A DNA stretch of 32,463 nt, taken from contig JACRCK010000263.1 of NCBI GenBank assembly GCA_016219065.1, positions 1 to 32,463 of the forward strand, in the 5' to 3' direction. This document shows, piece after piece, positions 23,661 to 32,463 of this stretch (positions are counted from its first letter, which is position 1; every line of letters begins with the position of its first letter). The DNA is from Deltaproteobacteria bacterium (GTDB lineage: Bacteria > Desulfobacterota > RBG-13-43-22). Below the pieces are notes generated by a model that was not told where the DNA came from, did no database searches, and saw only the letters and a list, made by a program, of their open reading frames with translations. The position numbers and the translations under genes were made by a program.

Positions 23661-23729
23661 AACGGTTGCCGCCTTCGGCCAGCCGCTCACGAAGCGTGAA
23701 AAAGTTTCAGGGGGCAAGGCTCTAGGTTA

Positions 23730-23762
23730 AGACCGACTCGGTCTGGCAGACCGAGTCGGTCT
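23730..23762. promoter_or_regulatory. Perfect 15-bp inverted repeat upstream of the reductase-like operon
   Basis: AGACCGACTCGGTCT (23730-23744) and its exact complement AGACCGAGTCGGTCT (23748-23762) flank GGC. Each arm is itself a palindrome except at its central base, so the site is also two near-palindromes 18 bp apart, like a double TetR-type operator. No T tract follows. It lies 48 bases before the start codon of the BzdN-like gene. Confidence 0.6.
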
Positions 23763-23809
23763 GAGCCCGGGTGAGCTTGGTTAACTATTTTCGTATAAAA
23801 GGAGGCCGC

Positions 23810-24949
23810 ATGACCGCTAGCGCACAACTGGAAACGCACTATCAGGACCGGGGCCGGCGGGCCCGGGAATGGCACGGGGCCGGCCGGAAGGTCATCGGCT
23901 ATTTTTGCTGCTTCGTGCCCGAGGAAATCATCACCGCCTTCGATATGCTGCCTTTTCGCCTCCAGGGCCGCCCCGGCGAACCCATCGACCAGGCCGATGC
24001 CTTCATCGAGCCCATGGCCTGCCCTTTTGCCCGAAGCTGTTTCGACCAGGCCCTGAAAGGGGAATACGCGTTCCTGGACGGGTTCGTGGCCCCCCATAGC
24101 TGTGATACGGTGGAGCGCTTGTTCCATATCTGGCGCCACAATAAACCAGCCCCATTTAACCATCTCCTCAACGTGCCCCACATGCGGGGATCGGGTTCCG
24201 AGGAGTTTTTCCGCAGGGAACTGGAATATTTCATCCAGAGCCTGGAGGAATGGTTGGGCCGGAAACTGGACCCGGAACGCCTCCGGGAGGCCGTCCGCCT
24301 TTCCAACCGGCGCCGGGCCGCCCTCCGAAAATTGTACGCGCTGCGCCAGGCCGATCCGCCCCTGGTCTCGGGGACCGAAGTCACCCGGATCGTGGTAGCC
24401 GGTATGGGTCTGCCGACGGCGGAACACCTGGAACTGGTCCAAGAGGCCATCGCCGAAATCCGGACCCGCCCCCAGGCCGAGACCGCCAAGGTTCCCCGCC
24501 TGTTCATCTGGGGCAGCGAAATGGACGATGAGGCCTTCATCCGGCTCGTGGAGGAGAGCGGGGCCGCCGTGGTCATGGACGATCTCTGCACCGGCACCCG
24601 CATCTTCTGGGACGATGTGCCGGAAACCGGCGATCCCCTGGAAGGACTGGCCGAACGCTACCTCAAGACCCGCTGCCCCCGCAGCTACGAAGGCCGCACC
24701 GGGACCCGGGCCGAGGACCTGGAGAACCGCTTCGGCCACATCGGGCGGTTCATCCGGGAATGGCGGGTCGACGGGGTCATCGCTACCATCGTCCGCTACT
24801 GCGACACCTGCGAACTGGAGGGGCCGGATCTGCGGGAATATTTAGGTTCCCGGCAGATCCCGGTGCTGATGATCGAGGACGATTACTCCACCTCGACCCT
24901 GGGCCAGCTGCGCACCCGGGTCCAGGCCTTCCTGGAAATGCTGGCTTGA
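23810..24949 (+). CDS. Benzoyl-CoA reductase/2-hydroxyacyl-CoA dehydratase-type subunit (BzdN/BcrC-like)
   Basis: The 379-residue protein has the HgdB/BcrC fold signature: KVIGYFCCFVPEEIITAFDM, Cys in MACPFARSC, in PHSCDTVERL and in RYCDTCELEGPDLR, likely Fe-S cluster ligands. GGAGG (23801-23805) fixes ATG 23810 over the upstream in-frame start at 23771. It is followed by a 434-residue partner and two ATPases, the order and sizes of bzdNOPQ, which encode ATP-dependent class I benzoyl-CoA reductase (dearomatisation of benzoyl-CoA to a dienoyl-CoA). A 2-hydroxyacyl-CoA dehydratase is the main alternative; that system usually has a single activase gene. Confidence 0.82.
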   Translation: MTASAQLETHYQDRGRRAREWHGAGRKVIGYFCCFVPEEIITAFDMLPFRLQGRPGEPIDQADAFIEPMACPFARSCFDQALKGEYAFLDGFVAPHSCDTVERLFHIWRHNKPAPFNHLLNVPHMRGSGSEEFFRRELEYFIQSLEEWLGRKLDPERLREAVRLSNRRRAALRKLYALRQADPPLVSGTEVTRIVVAGMGLPTAEHLELVQEAIAEIRTRPQAETAKVPRLFIWGSEMDDEAFIRLVEESGAAVVMDDLCTGTRIFWDDVPETGDPLEGLAERYLKTRCPRSYEGRTGTRAEDLENRFGHIGRFIREWRVDGVIATIVRYCDTCELEGPDLREYLGSRQIPVLMIEDDYSTSTLGQLRTRVQAFLEMLA

Positions 24950-24960
24950 GAGGAGCGGTT

Positions 24961-26265
24961 ATGGAAGAAAAGGAACGGACAAAAACCACGGCGGTCAAAG
25001 GGACGGATACGGCCCGCAAGGTGCGGAGCCTGGTGAAGAACATCTATCGGGAGGCCCACGAGGCCAAGGCGCTGGGTAAAAAAGTGGCCTATTTCATGGT
25101 GGCCTCCCAGTACGACGAAATCCTGCGGGCCATGGATATCGTGCCCCTGCCCACGGAAAACTACGCCGGCCTGTGCGCCGCCAAGCGCGATATGGACCGT
25201 TTTCTCCTCCAGGCGGAAGCGGAAGGCTACTCCCAGGTGCTCTGCAGCTATGCCCGCATCGGCCTGGGCTTCGACAGCCTGCGGAAAGAGCTGGGCAACA
25301 TCCCGGAAAACGCGCCCGACGGCGGGATGCCCGTGCCGGACATGATGGTGGGCAGCAGCGCCGTCTGCGATCCCCGTTTCAAATGGTTCCAGGCGGCGGG
25401 CCGCTACCTGGACGTGCCGACCTACAACATCGACGTGGTCGGGCCGCCGGTCTATGCGGACCTGAACCGGGTGCGGGACTACTACATCCGCTATCAATTG
25501 GAACAGTTTCAGGGGCTGATCGGCTTTCTCGAAGCACAGACCGGCCGGAAGCTGGACTGGGAGCGGCTCTGGGAGACCATCCGGTTGGGAGACGAGGCCT
25601 GGCGGCTCTGGTACGAGATCGACCGGTTGCGCACCGCCGTGCCCGCCCCCATGCCGACCCAGGACCACTTCAGCGTCATGGTGGCCGGCCATTATTACTC
25701 CGGCACCCCGGTGGCGGTGGATTTCTACCAGGGACTCTATGATGAGGTCAAGACCAAGGCGGAAAACAAGATCGGAGTGATCCCCGAGGAGAAGTACCGC
25801 CTGCTCTACGGCGGCGGCCTGCCCCCCTGGCACACCCTCTGGATCTTCAACTACTTCGAGAGCTTCGGCGCCGTGTTCGTCATCGAAAACGTCTACCGGG
25901 GCTACGATCCCGTGGAAGTGCCGGCCTCCATCCAAGATCCGGTGGAATACCTGGCCTGGCGGACCTTCCTGCGCTTCACCCAACGCCACGAGCAGGCCCG
26001 GGCCCGCAGCGGCCACCCGATCGTGGAAAAGCTGCTGGAGATGATCGGCGATTACCGGATCGACGGCGTGGTCTTCCACGCCTGCCGCTCCTGCCGGGCC
26101 ACCACGGTGGGCCAGGTGCACATCAAAAACCTCCTGGGTAAGTATACGGACATCCCCATGATGCAACTGGTCTCCGACATGGTGGACCTCCGGGACTACT
26201 CGGAGGCCCAGTGGAAGGCCCAGATCGGGGCTTTTATAGAAGCTTTGGCTGGGAGGGAATCGTGA
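24961..26265 (+). CDS. Benzoyl-CoA reductase/2-hydroxyacyl-CoA dehydratase-type subunit (BzdO/BcrB-like)
   Basis: The 434-residue protein is the second Fe-S subunit. It has KKVAYFMVASQYDEILRAMD near 40-60, then cysteines in QVLCSYARIG, SSAVCDPRFKW and FHACRSCRATTVGQ that could bind clusters. It starts 11 bases after the BzdN-like stop with AGAGGAG upstream; the reading frame is open to 24760, but ATG 24961 is the evident start. The two subunits should form the heterodimeric electron-accepting and substrate-binding module. Class I reductases use ATP hydrolysis by a separate ATPase dimer to push electrons into the ring, and two such ATPases follow. Confidence 0.82.
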   Translation: MEEKERTKTTAVKGTDTARKVRSLVKNIYREAHEAKALGKKVAYFMVASQYDEILRAMDIVPLPTENYAGLCAAKRDMDRFLLQAEAEGYSQVLCSYARIGLGFDSLRKELGNIPENAPDGGMPVPDMMVGSSAVCDPRFKWFQAAGRYLDVPTYNIDVVGPPVYADLNRVRDYYIRYQLEQFQGLIGFLEAQTGRKLDWERLWETIRLGDEAWRLWYEIDRLRTAVPAPMPTQDHFSVMVAGHYYSGTPVAVDFYQGLYDEVKTKAENKIGVIPEEKYRLLYGGGLPPWHTLWIFNYFESFGAVFVIENVYRGYDPVEVPASIQDPVEYLAWRTFLRFTQRHEQARARSGHPIVEKLLEMIGDYRIDGVVFHACRSCRATTVGQVHIKNLLGKYTDIPMMQLVSDMVDLRDYSEAQWKAQIGAFIEALAGRES

Positions 26266-26276
26266 GTCTTTAGTTT

Positions 26277-26323
26277 GAAAATAAAGACGAACATTCAACA
26301 TCCAACGTTCAACATCGAATTAA
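26277..26323. repeat. Dispersed repeat family A, copy 4
   Basis: GAAAATAAAGACGAACATTC followed by AACATCCAACGTTC and AACATCGAATT. It splits the reductase-like cluster between its Fe-S and ATPase gene pairs. Confidence 0.75.
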
Positions 26324-26339
26324 GGAATGAAGCACAGCC

Positions 26340-26395
26340 GCCCTCGGCTGTTTTCCTGGGGATTGCTTCGTCGCTTCACTCCTCGCAATGACTGC
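26340..26395. repeat. GGATTGCTTCGTCGC...GCAATGAC-type interspersed repeat
   Basis: GGGGATTGCTTCGTCGCTTC then ACTCCTCGCAATGAC. This motif is familiar as an interspersed repeat in environmental bacterial genomes. It lies in the 232-base spacer 26266-26497 between repeat A and an AT-rich AATTTTGAA stretch (26410-26480). No gene is seen there. Confidence 0.55.
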
Positions 26396-26497
26396 TTGAG
26401 GGCTGTTTTGCGAATTCAGCAATGTTTTGAATTTTGAAATTTGGTCATTTGAATTTGTTTCGAATTTCGGATTTCGAGTTTAACCTCTAGAAAAACT

Positions 26498-27340
26498 ATG
26501 AATGTAACCATGCGGCTGGCTGGGCTCGACATCGGCTCCACCATGACCAAAGCGCTCATCTGCGATGAGGAAGGAAAGGTCCTGGGCTCGGTCATCGGTC
26601 CCACCGGGGCGCAGCACCGCCATCTGGCCCTTAAGGTCATGACCGAGGTGCTGGACCGGACGGGCCTGGTCCTGGAGGCCCTGGACTTCATCGTGGCCAC
26701 CGGGTACGGCCGGATCAACGTCCCCTTCGCCGACAAACAGATCACGGAGATCACCTGCCACGCCCGGGGCATTCACGCCCTCTTTCCCTCGGCCCGCACC
26801 GTCATCGACATCGGCGGGCAGGATTCCAAGGGCATCAAACTGGACGCGGCGGGCAAGGTGGTCAACTTCATCATGAACGACAAGTGCGCCGCCGGGACCG
26901 GCCGTTTCCTGGAAGTGATCGCCGACACCCTGGGGATCCCCCTGACCGAGATGGGCACCCTTTCGCTGACGGCTCGGGAAGCCGTCCCCATCTCCAACAC
27001 CTGCACCGTCTTTGCCGAGCACGAGGTCACTTCCCGGCTGGCCGAGGGGGTTGGTCTGCCGGAAATCGTCGCGGGTCTCCATGCCGCCATCGCCGGACGG
27101 GTGGTCAACCTGGTCCGGACCCTGGGGTTGCAGAAAGACGTGGCGGTCACCGGCGGCGGGGCCAAGAATATCGGCCTGGTCCGGGCCGTCGAAAAACAGG
27201 TCGGTTTTCCGGTGCTGGTGCCGGACGAACCCCTGCTGACCGGGGCCCTGGGGGCGGCCCTGCTGGGCCGGGATTTCCGGACCCGCGGGGTGGTCCCGAA
27301 GGGGGAAAGAAAACTGGCCGGGGTGACCTTTTACCAATGA
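26498..27340 (+). CDS. BadF/BcrA/HgdC-type ATPase, BzdP/BcrA-like electron activator
   Basis: The 280-residue ASKHA ATPase has GLDIGSTMTKALI, VIDIGGQDSKGI and VTGGGAKNIGLV. The Fe-S dimer-bridging cysteines are C130 in NDKCAAGTGRFLEV and C169 in SNTCTVFAEHEV; their 39-residue spacing equals that of the Acidaminococcus activator HgdC. The protein forms a dimer holding one [4Fe-4S] cluster and couples ATP hydrolysis to low-potential electron transfer to the reductase subunits. ATG 26498 is used; ATG 26510 is also possible. It overlaps the next ATPase by 4 bases (ATGA). Confidence 0.87.
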   Translation: MNVTMRLAGLDIGSTMTKALICDEEGKVLGSVIGPTGAQHRHLALKVMTEVLDRTGLVLEALDFIVATGYGRINVPFADKQITEITCHARGIHALFPSARTVIDIGGQDSKGIKLDAAGKVVNFIMNDKCAAGTGRFLEVIADTLGIPLTEMGTLSLTAREAVPISNTCTVFAEHEVTSRLAEGVGLPEIVAGLHAAIAGRVVNLVRTLGLQKDVAVTGGGAKNIGLVRAVEKQVGFPVLVPDEPLLTGALGAALLGRDFRTRGVVPKGERKLAGVTFYQ

Positions 27341-28125
27341 GCAGCACACCTGACTATTTCGCCGGCGTGGATATGGGCGCCGCCTTTACCAAGGCCGTCC
27401 TGGTGGGCGGTCAAAAAATCCTGGGTTTCGGGATGCGCCCCTCCGGGGGCCGTTACCGGGAAACGGCCGAGGCCGTACTGGAGGAGGCCCTGGCCCGGGC
27501 CGGCCTGAGCCGGGAACAGCTCGCCGGCATCGGGATCACCGGCCTGGGAGCCGAAAACGCTCCTTTTTCGGCCCGGCCCTTTTCCGATATTTCCTGTCAG
27601 GCCCGGGGCTGCCGCTTCCACTTTCCTTTGGTCCGCACCGTGATCGATATCGGCGGCCAGTTCACCAAAGCGGCCCGGCTGACTCCCGAGGGCCGCGTGG
27701 CCGATTTCCTGATCAGCGAAAAATGCGCCACCGGCTCCGGGCGTTTCCTGCAGGTCATGGCCCGCATCCTGCAGATCGACTGGGAGGCCATCGGGCCTTT
27801 GTCCCTGAAATCGAAAAAGCCGGTGGAGTTTTCCACCGGCTGCGCCGTCTTCGCCGAATCCGAGACCGTCTCCCGGCTGGCCGAAGGGGCCCGCCCGGAA
27901 GACCTGCTGGCCGGCATGCACCGGGCCATGGCGTCCAAGGTGGCCATGCTGGTCAAGCGTCTGAAAATGGAGCCGGAGGTGGTCCTCACCGGCGGCGGGG
28001 CCGAAGACGTCGGTCTGGTCCGGGCCGTGAGCGAGGCCCTGGGCCTGGAGGTGCGGGTCCCGGAGCACCCCCGGCTCACCGCCGCCCTCGGCTCCGCCTG
28101 CCTGACGGAGGGAAGCCAACCCTGA
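27337..28125 (+). CDS. Second BadF/HgdC-type ATPase, BzdQ/BcrD-like
   Basis: The 262-residue paralogue of the preceding gene product has GVDMGAAFTKAVLV, VIDIGGQFTKAARL, C130 in SEKCATGSGRFLQV, C169 in STGCAVFAESET and LTGGGAEDVGLV. The DIGGQFTK variant and the STGCAVF box differ from the first ATPase, as BcrD/BzdQ differs from BcrA/BzdP. An open frame reaches back to 26884 inside the first gene; ATG 27337 in the ATGA overlap is the likely start and implies translational coupling and an equimolar heterodimer. A pair of distinct ATPases is typical of class I benzoyl-CoA reductase. Confidence 0.85.
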   Translation: MSSTPDYFAGVDMGAAFTKAVLVGGQKILGFGMRPSGGRYRETAEAVLEEALARAGLSREQLAGIGITGLGAENAPFSARPFSDISCQARGCRFHFPLVRTVIDIGGQFTKAARLTPEGRVADFLISEKCATGSGRFLQVMARILQIDWEAIGPLSLKSKKPVEFSTGCAVFAESETVSRLAEGARPEDLLAGMHRAMASKVAMLVKRLKMEPEVVLTGGGAEDVGLVRAVSEALGLEVRVPEHPRLTAALGSACLTEGSQP

Positions 28126-28136
28126 GCCAGCCGGGT

Positions 28137-28388
28137 TCAGCGTATTAACCCCCCCTGCTCGGAGCGAGCACCTTCCGCCGCCTTTTCCGAATACCATTCC
28201 GGCGGTTGGTACGGCTTTTTATCCATGGCCTTCACCGTTTTTGCTCGATCCTCACCTCTTCTTCCCATATCTTTTAACCCGCGCCCTAGGCCCTGCACTG
28301 CACCCTTTAGACCTCCTGATATTCTTTTGACGAAGTCCCCGGGAGACCTTAAACTGTAATTTCGAGCCCTTCGTTTCCGGGTATTCAA
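28137..28388 (-). CDS. Small basic hypothetical protein (doubtful)
   Basis: A minus-strand frame of 83 codons starts at TTG with no clear ribosome binding site. It encodes a Lys/Arg-rich helix-prone stretch (GGLKGAVQGLGRGLKDMGRR) and the tail YQPPEWYSEKAAEG. It fills the otherwise gene-free spacer 28126-28409 and is not made of the repeats seen elsewhere, which is why it is listed. It contains several AGA/AGG codons unlike its neighbours. It may be a chance frame. Confidence 0.25.
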   Translation of the reverse strand: MNTRKRRARNYSLRSPGDFVKRISGGLKGAVQGLGRGLKDMGRRGEDRAKTVKAMDKKPYQPPEWYSEKAAEGARSEQGGLIR

Positions 28389-28409
28389 ATCATAGGAGGT
28401 CCTGACTGC

Positions 28410-31016
<2,607 letters not shown>

Positions 31017-31054
31017 ATTCATCCGATCGACGGGCTATTCTCCCCCTCCCTCGA

Positions 31055-31072
31055 TCCCGCCCTCCGGCGGGA
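31055..31072. repeat. GC-rich hairpin after the histidine kinase
   Basis: TCCCGCC (31055-31061) pairs with GGCGGGA (31066-31072) around CTCC. It is not followed by a T tract, so termination is unproven. The rest of 31017-31229 has C/G-rich runs and no recognisable gene. Confidence 0.45.
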
Positions 31073-31229
31073 CAGGCTCCGGGGGCTGGGTGGGTGAATC
31101 CCCAATCTACCAACCAATCTATTTTTTACCTTTCCCCACCCTTGCCAAGGGAAATGAAATCCCTTGAATTTCCCTTTCAGATCAAATAACTTGTTATTCA
31201 ACCAAGTCCATTCCGAAATGAGGGTTCAG

Positions 31230-32450
31230 ATGACAAAGACGAATAGAAAAAGAGTCGGTTCCCGGATCGTCAGGGCTGTTATTTTAATGGCCTTATTTTC
31301 AATAGGATGGCCGGCTGAATCCCAGGCCGTTTTGACCTGTACGGCTAACTCAGCCGTTCCCCCGAGCAACCGCTGGGAGGGGCTGGCCGAGCGGGTGGGC
31401 GATTTTATATTGATTTGCAGCGGAGGGACGCCAGGCGTCCCCCTGACCGTGAATTTCCAAATTTTTTTAAATACCCAGGTCACCAGCAACCTCCTGGATA
31501 ACAACAATCCCAGCCCCACAACGGAAGCCCTGCTCATCGTTAACGATCCACCCCCGGTGCTGCAGGTTTTAGGGGCCAATGTCTTCCGAGGTATAAGGGT
31601 CAGTAGCAACTCGATTGGCTGGCTTGGAATTTCCTTTGCACCGGATACAGCCGGAAATGTATCCTTCCGCATTACCAACCTGCGGGCCAATGCCAGTTTC
31701 TTGGCGCCTCCCGATCCGTTGCCGGGTCAGATTATGTCTTTCCTTTCCGTCTCCCCCCCAGGCGCCCTTCCAATAACAAATAGTCCTCAGCAAATTATGA
31801 GTCTTGTATCCCAGGGCTTGACCTTCTTCACCAGCGATGTGACCCCGGGTTTTTTAAATTTGAATTTTCGGGAAAACTTTACCACAACCTTTATGAAAAA
31901 AATCGAGGTGGATGCCGCCGGAGATCCTATTGATCAGAATATCCCCGGTAATATTTTTTCCACCGAAAGTGGTTTTACGACCGGATCTCCCCAGACTGAT
32001 CCCACCGGCCGGGCCGATACCGGGACCCGGCTGGTGGCGCGCTTCAAAAACCTGCCGGCCGGTACTTCCCTCTTGGTTCCGACCCTGGTCCAAAGCAGCA
32101 ATTCCGCGCTACGGGCCCGTCTATTGGATAAGGTTAATCCCGACTTTTCCGGAGGACTGCCGGCTTCGTCTGGGGCGTTGCCGCTCTGCCAGAATACCGC
32201 CCATGCCGTTTATGAGATCGAGGGTTCGGCCGGGATCACCGGTGCCTTGGTGGCCGATACCTTCACCATCCCGGTAAGCGTTCTGGGGCCCTCGGGGTTT
32301 GGCGGCACCGAAGTAAACGGCAATTTAGGACCTATCAGCACCATCAGCCTCATGAGCCAGGAGGCCCCGGAACCCCGCTTTGTCGATCAGTCTGCCGGGG
32401 CCTTTCCCACGCCGTCCTGCGTAACCTATCTGCCGCTGACCATTAAATAA
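31230..32450 (+). CDS. Secreted beta-rich protein of unknown function
   Basis: The 406-residue protein has a basic N-terminus (TKTNRKRVGSR), a hydrophobic core (AVILMALFSIGWP) and a cleavage site near ESQA-VL, a good Sec signal peptide. The mature part is rich in Ser, Thr, Pro, Asn and short beta-prone strands, contains a few Cys, and ends in CVTYLPLTIK. I chose ATG 31230; the frame is open to 31164 and ATG 31218 is the alternative. I recognise no family or catalytic motif. Lower GC and different codon use from the catabolic genes are noticeable. An AGAAAGGATCGGG sequence after the stop suggests another gene follows. Confidence 0.72.
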   Translation: MTKTNRKRVGSRIVRAVILMALFSIGWPAESQAVLTCTANSAVPPSNRWEGLAERVGDFILICSGGTPGVPLTVNFQIFLNTQVTSNLLDNNNPSPTTEALLIVNDPPPVLQVLGANVFRGIRVSSNSIGWLGISFAPDTAGNVSFRITNLRANASFLAPPDPLPGQIMSFLSVSPPGALPITNSPQQIMSLVSQGLTFFTSDVTPGFLNLNFRENFTTTFMKKIEVDAAGDPIDQNIPGNIFSTESGFTTGSPQTDPTGRADTGTRLVARFKNLPAGTSLLVPTLVQSSNSALRARLLDKVNPDFSGGLPASSGALPLCQNTAHAVYEIEGSAGITGALVADTFTIPVSVLGPSGFGGTEVNGNLGPISTISLMSQEAPEPRFVDQSAGAFPTPSCVTYLPLTIK

Positions 32451-32463
32451 AGAAAGGATCGGG

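Noticed and set aside
23730-23762. Rho-independent terminator for the GGDEF gene
   Set aside because: The stem is perfect but no T run follows on either strand, and the arms' own symmetry fits an operator better.
24883-26301. Long minus-strand frame (472 codons)
   Set aside because: Opposite strand of the BzdO-like gene, which has clear motifs and a ribosome binding site.

Overview
The window is GC-rich DNA, almost entirely coding on the + strand, with short intergenic spacers full of low-complexity and hairpin repeats. The gene content suggests a Gram-negative anaerobe, most likely a Desulfobacterota (deltaproteobacterial) lineage: a likely selenoprotein, an anaerobic ketone carboxylase of the acetone/acetophenone carboxylase family, a four-gene ATP-dependent benzoyl-CoA-reductase-like cluster, a large hybrid histidine kinase and a GGDEF protein. 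The phylum is inferred from this content; no marker gene is present.

Left part (1-7924). The window opens inside a metallochaperone gene (HMA domain plus a CopZ/BFD-like Fe-S domain). Three in-frame TGA codons sit exactly where Cys is expected: both Cys of the HMA CxxC motif and the first Cys of the C-terminal GR-CC motif. Hairpins resembling bacterial SECIS elements lie at the right distance behind them, so this looks like a triple-selenocysteine protein. It is followed by an M28 metallopeptidase, a large GH38-type alpha-mannosidase-like enzyme whose apparent 5' end runs through repeats, a BAM/GIDE-like membrane protein and a DUF2207 membrane protein with a polyglycine tail.

Central part (8200-20864). 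A TetR regulator with two tandem 20-bp palindromic operators in its promoter heads a long co-directional series. In order this is: an HyuA-type ASKHA subunit, a small zinc-ribbon gamma-type subunit, a uroporphyrinogen-decarboxylase-family protein, a second HyuA-type subunit, an HyuB-type subunit that keeps the H-x2-D-x21-H metal-site spacing of acetone carboxylase, an AMP-forming acyl-CoA ligase, a DUF35 zinc-ribbon/OB protein, a thiolase and a VOC protein. Two HyuA-type subunits plus HyuB plus a small subunit is the architecture of acetophenone carboxylase. I infer: ketone + bicarbonate + ATP -> 3-oxoacid -> 3-oxoacyl-CoA -> acyl-CoA + acetyl-CoA.

Right part (21040-32463). A small membrane protein, a P1/S58 peptidase (DmpA/NylC family) and a membrane diguanylate cyclase precede a striking 15-bp-arm perfect hairpin. 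Behind it come two benzoyl-CoA reductase/2-hydroxyacyl-CoA dehydratase-type subunits and two BadF/HgdC-type ATPases, in the order and sizes of class I benzoyl-CoA reductase (bzdNOPQ). If the central operon acts on an aryl ketone such as acetophenone, it would deliver benzoyl-CoA to this reductase, giving a near-complete path in one window. A hybrid sensor kinase and a secreted protein of unknown function end the window. I saw no tRNA, rRNA, CRISPR array, IS element or phage genes.
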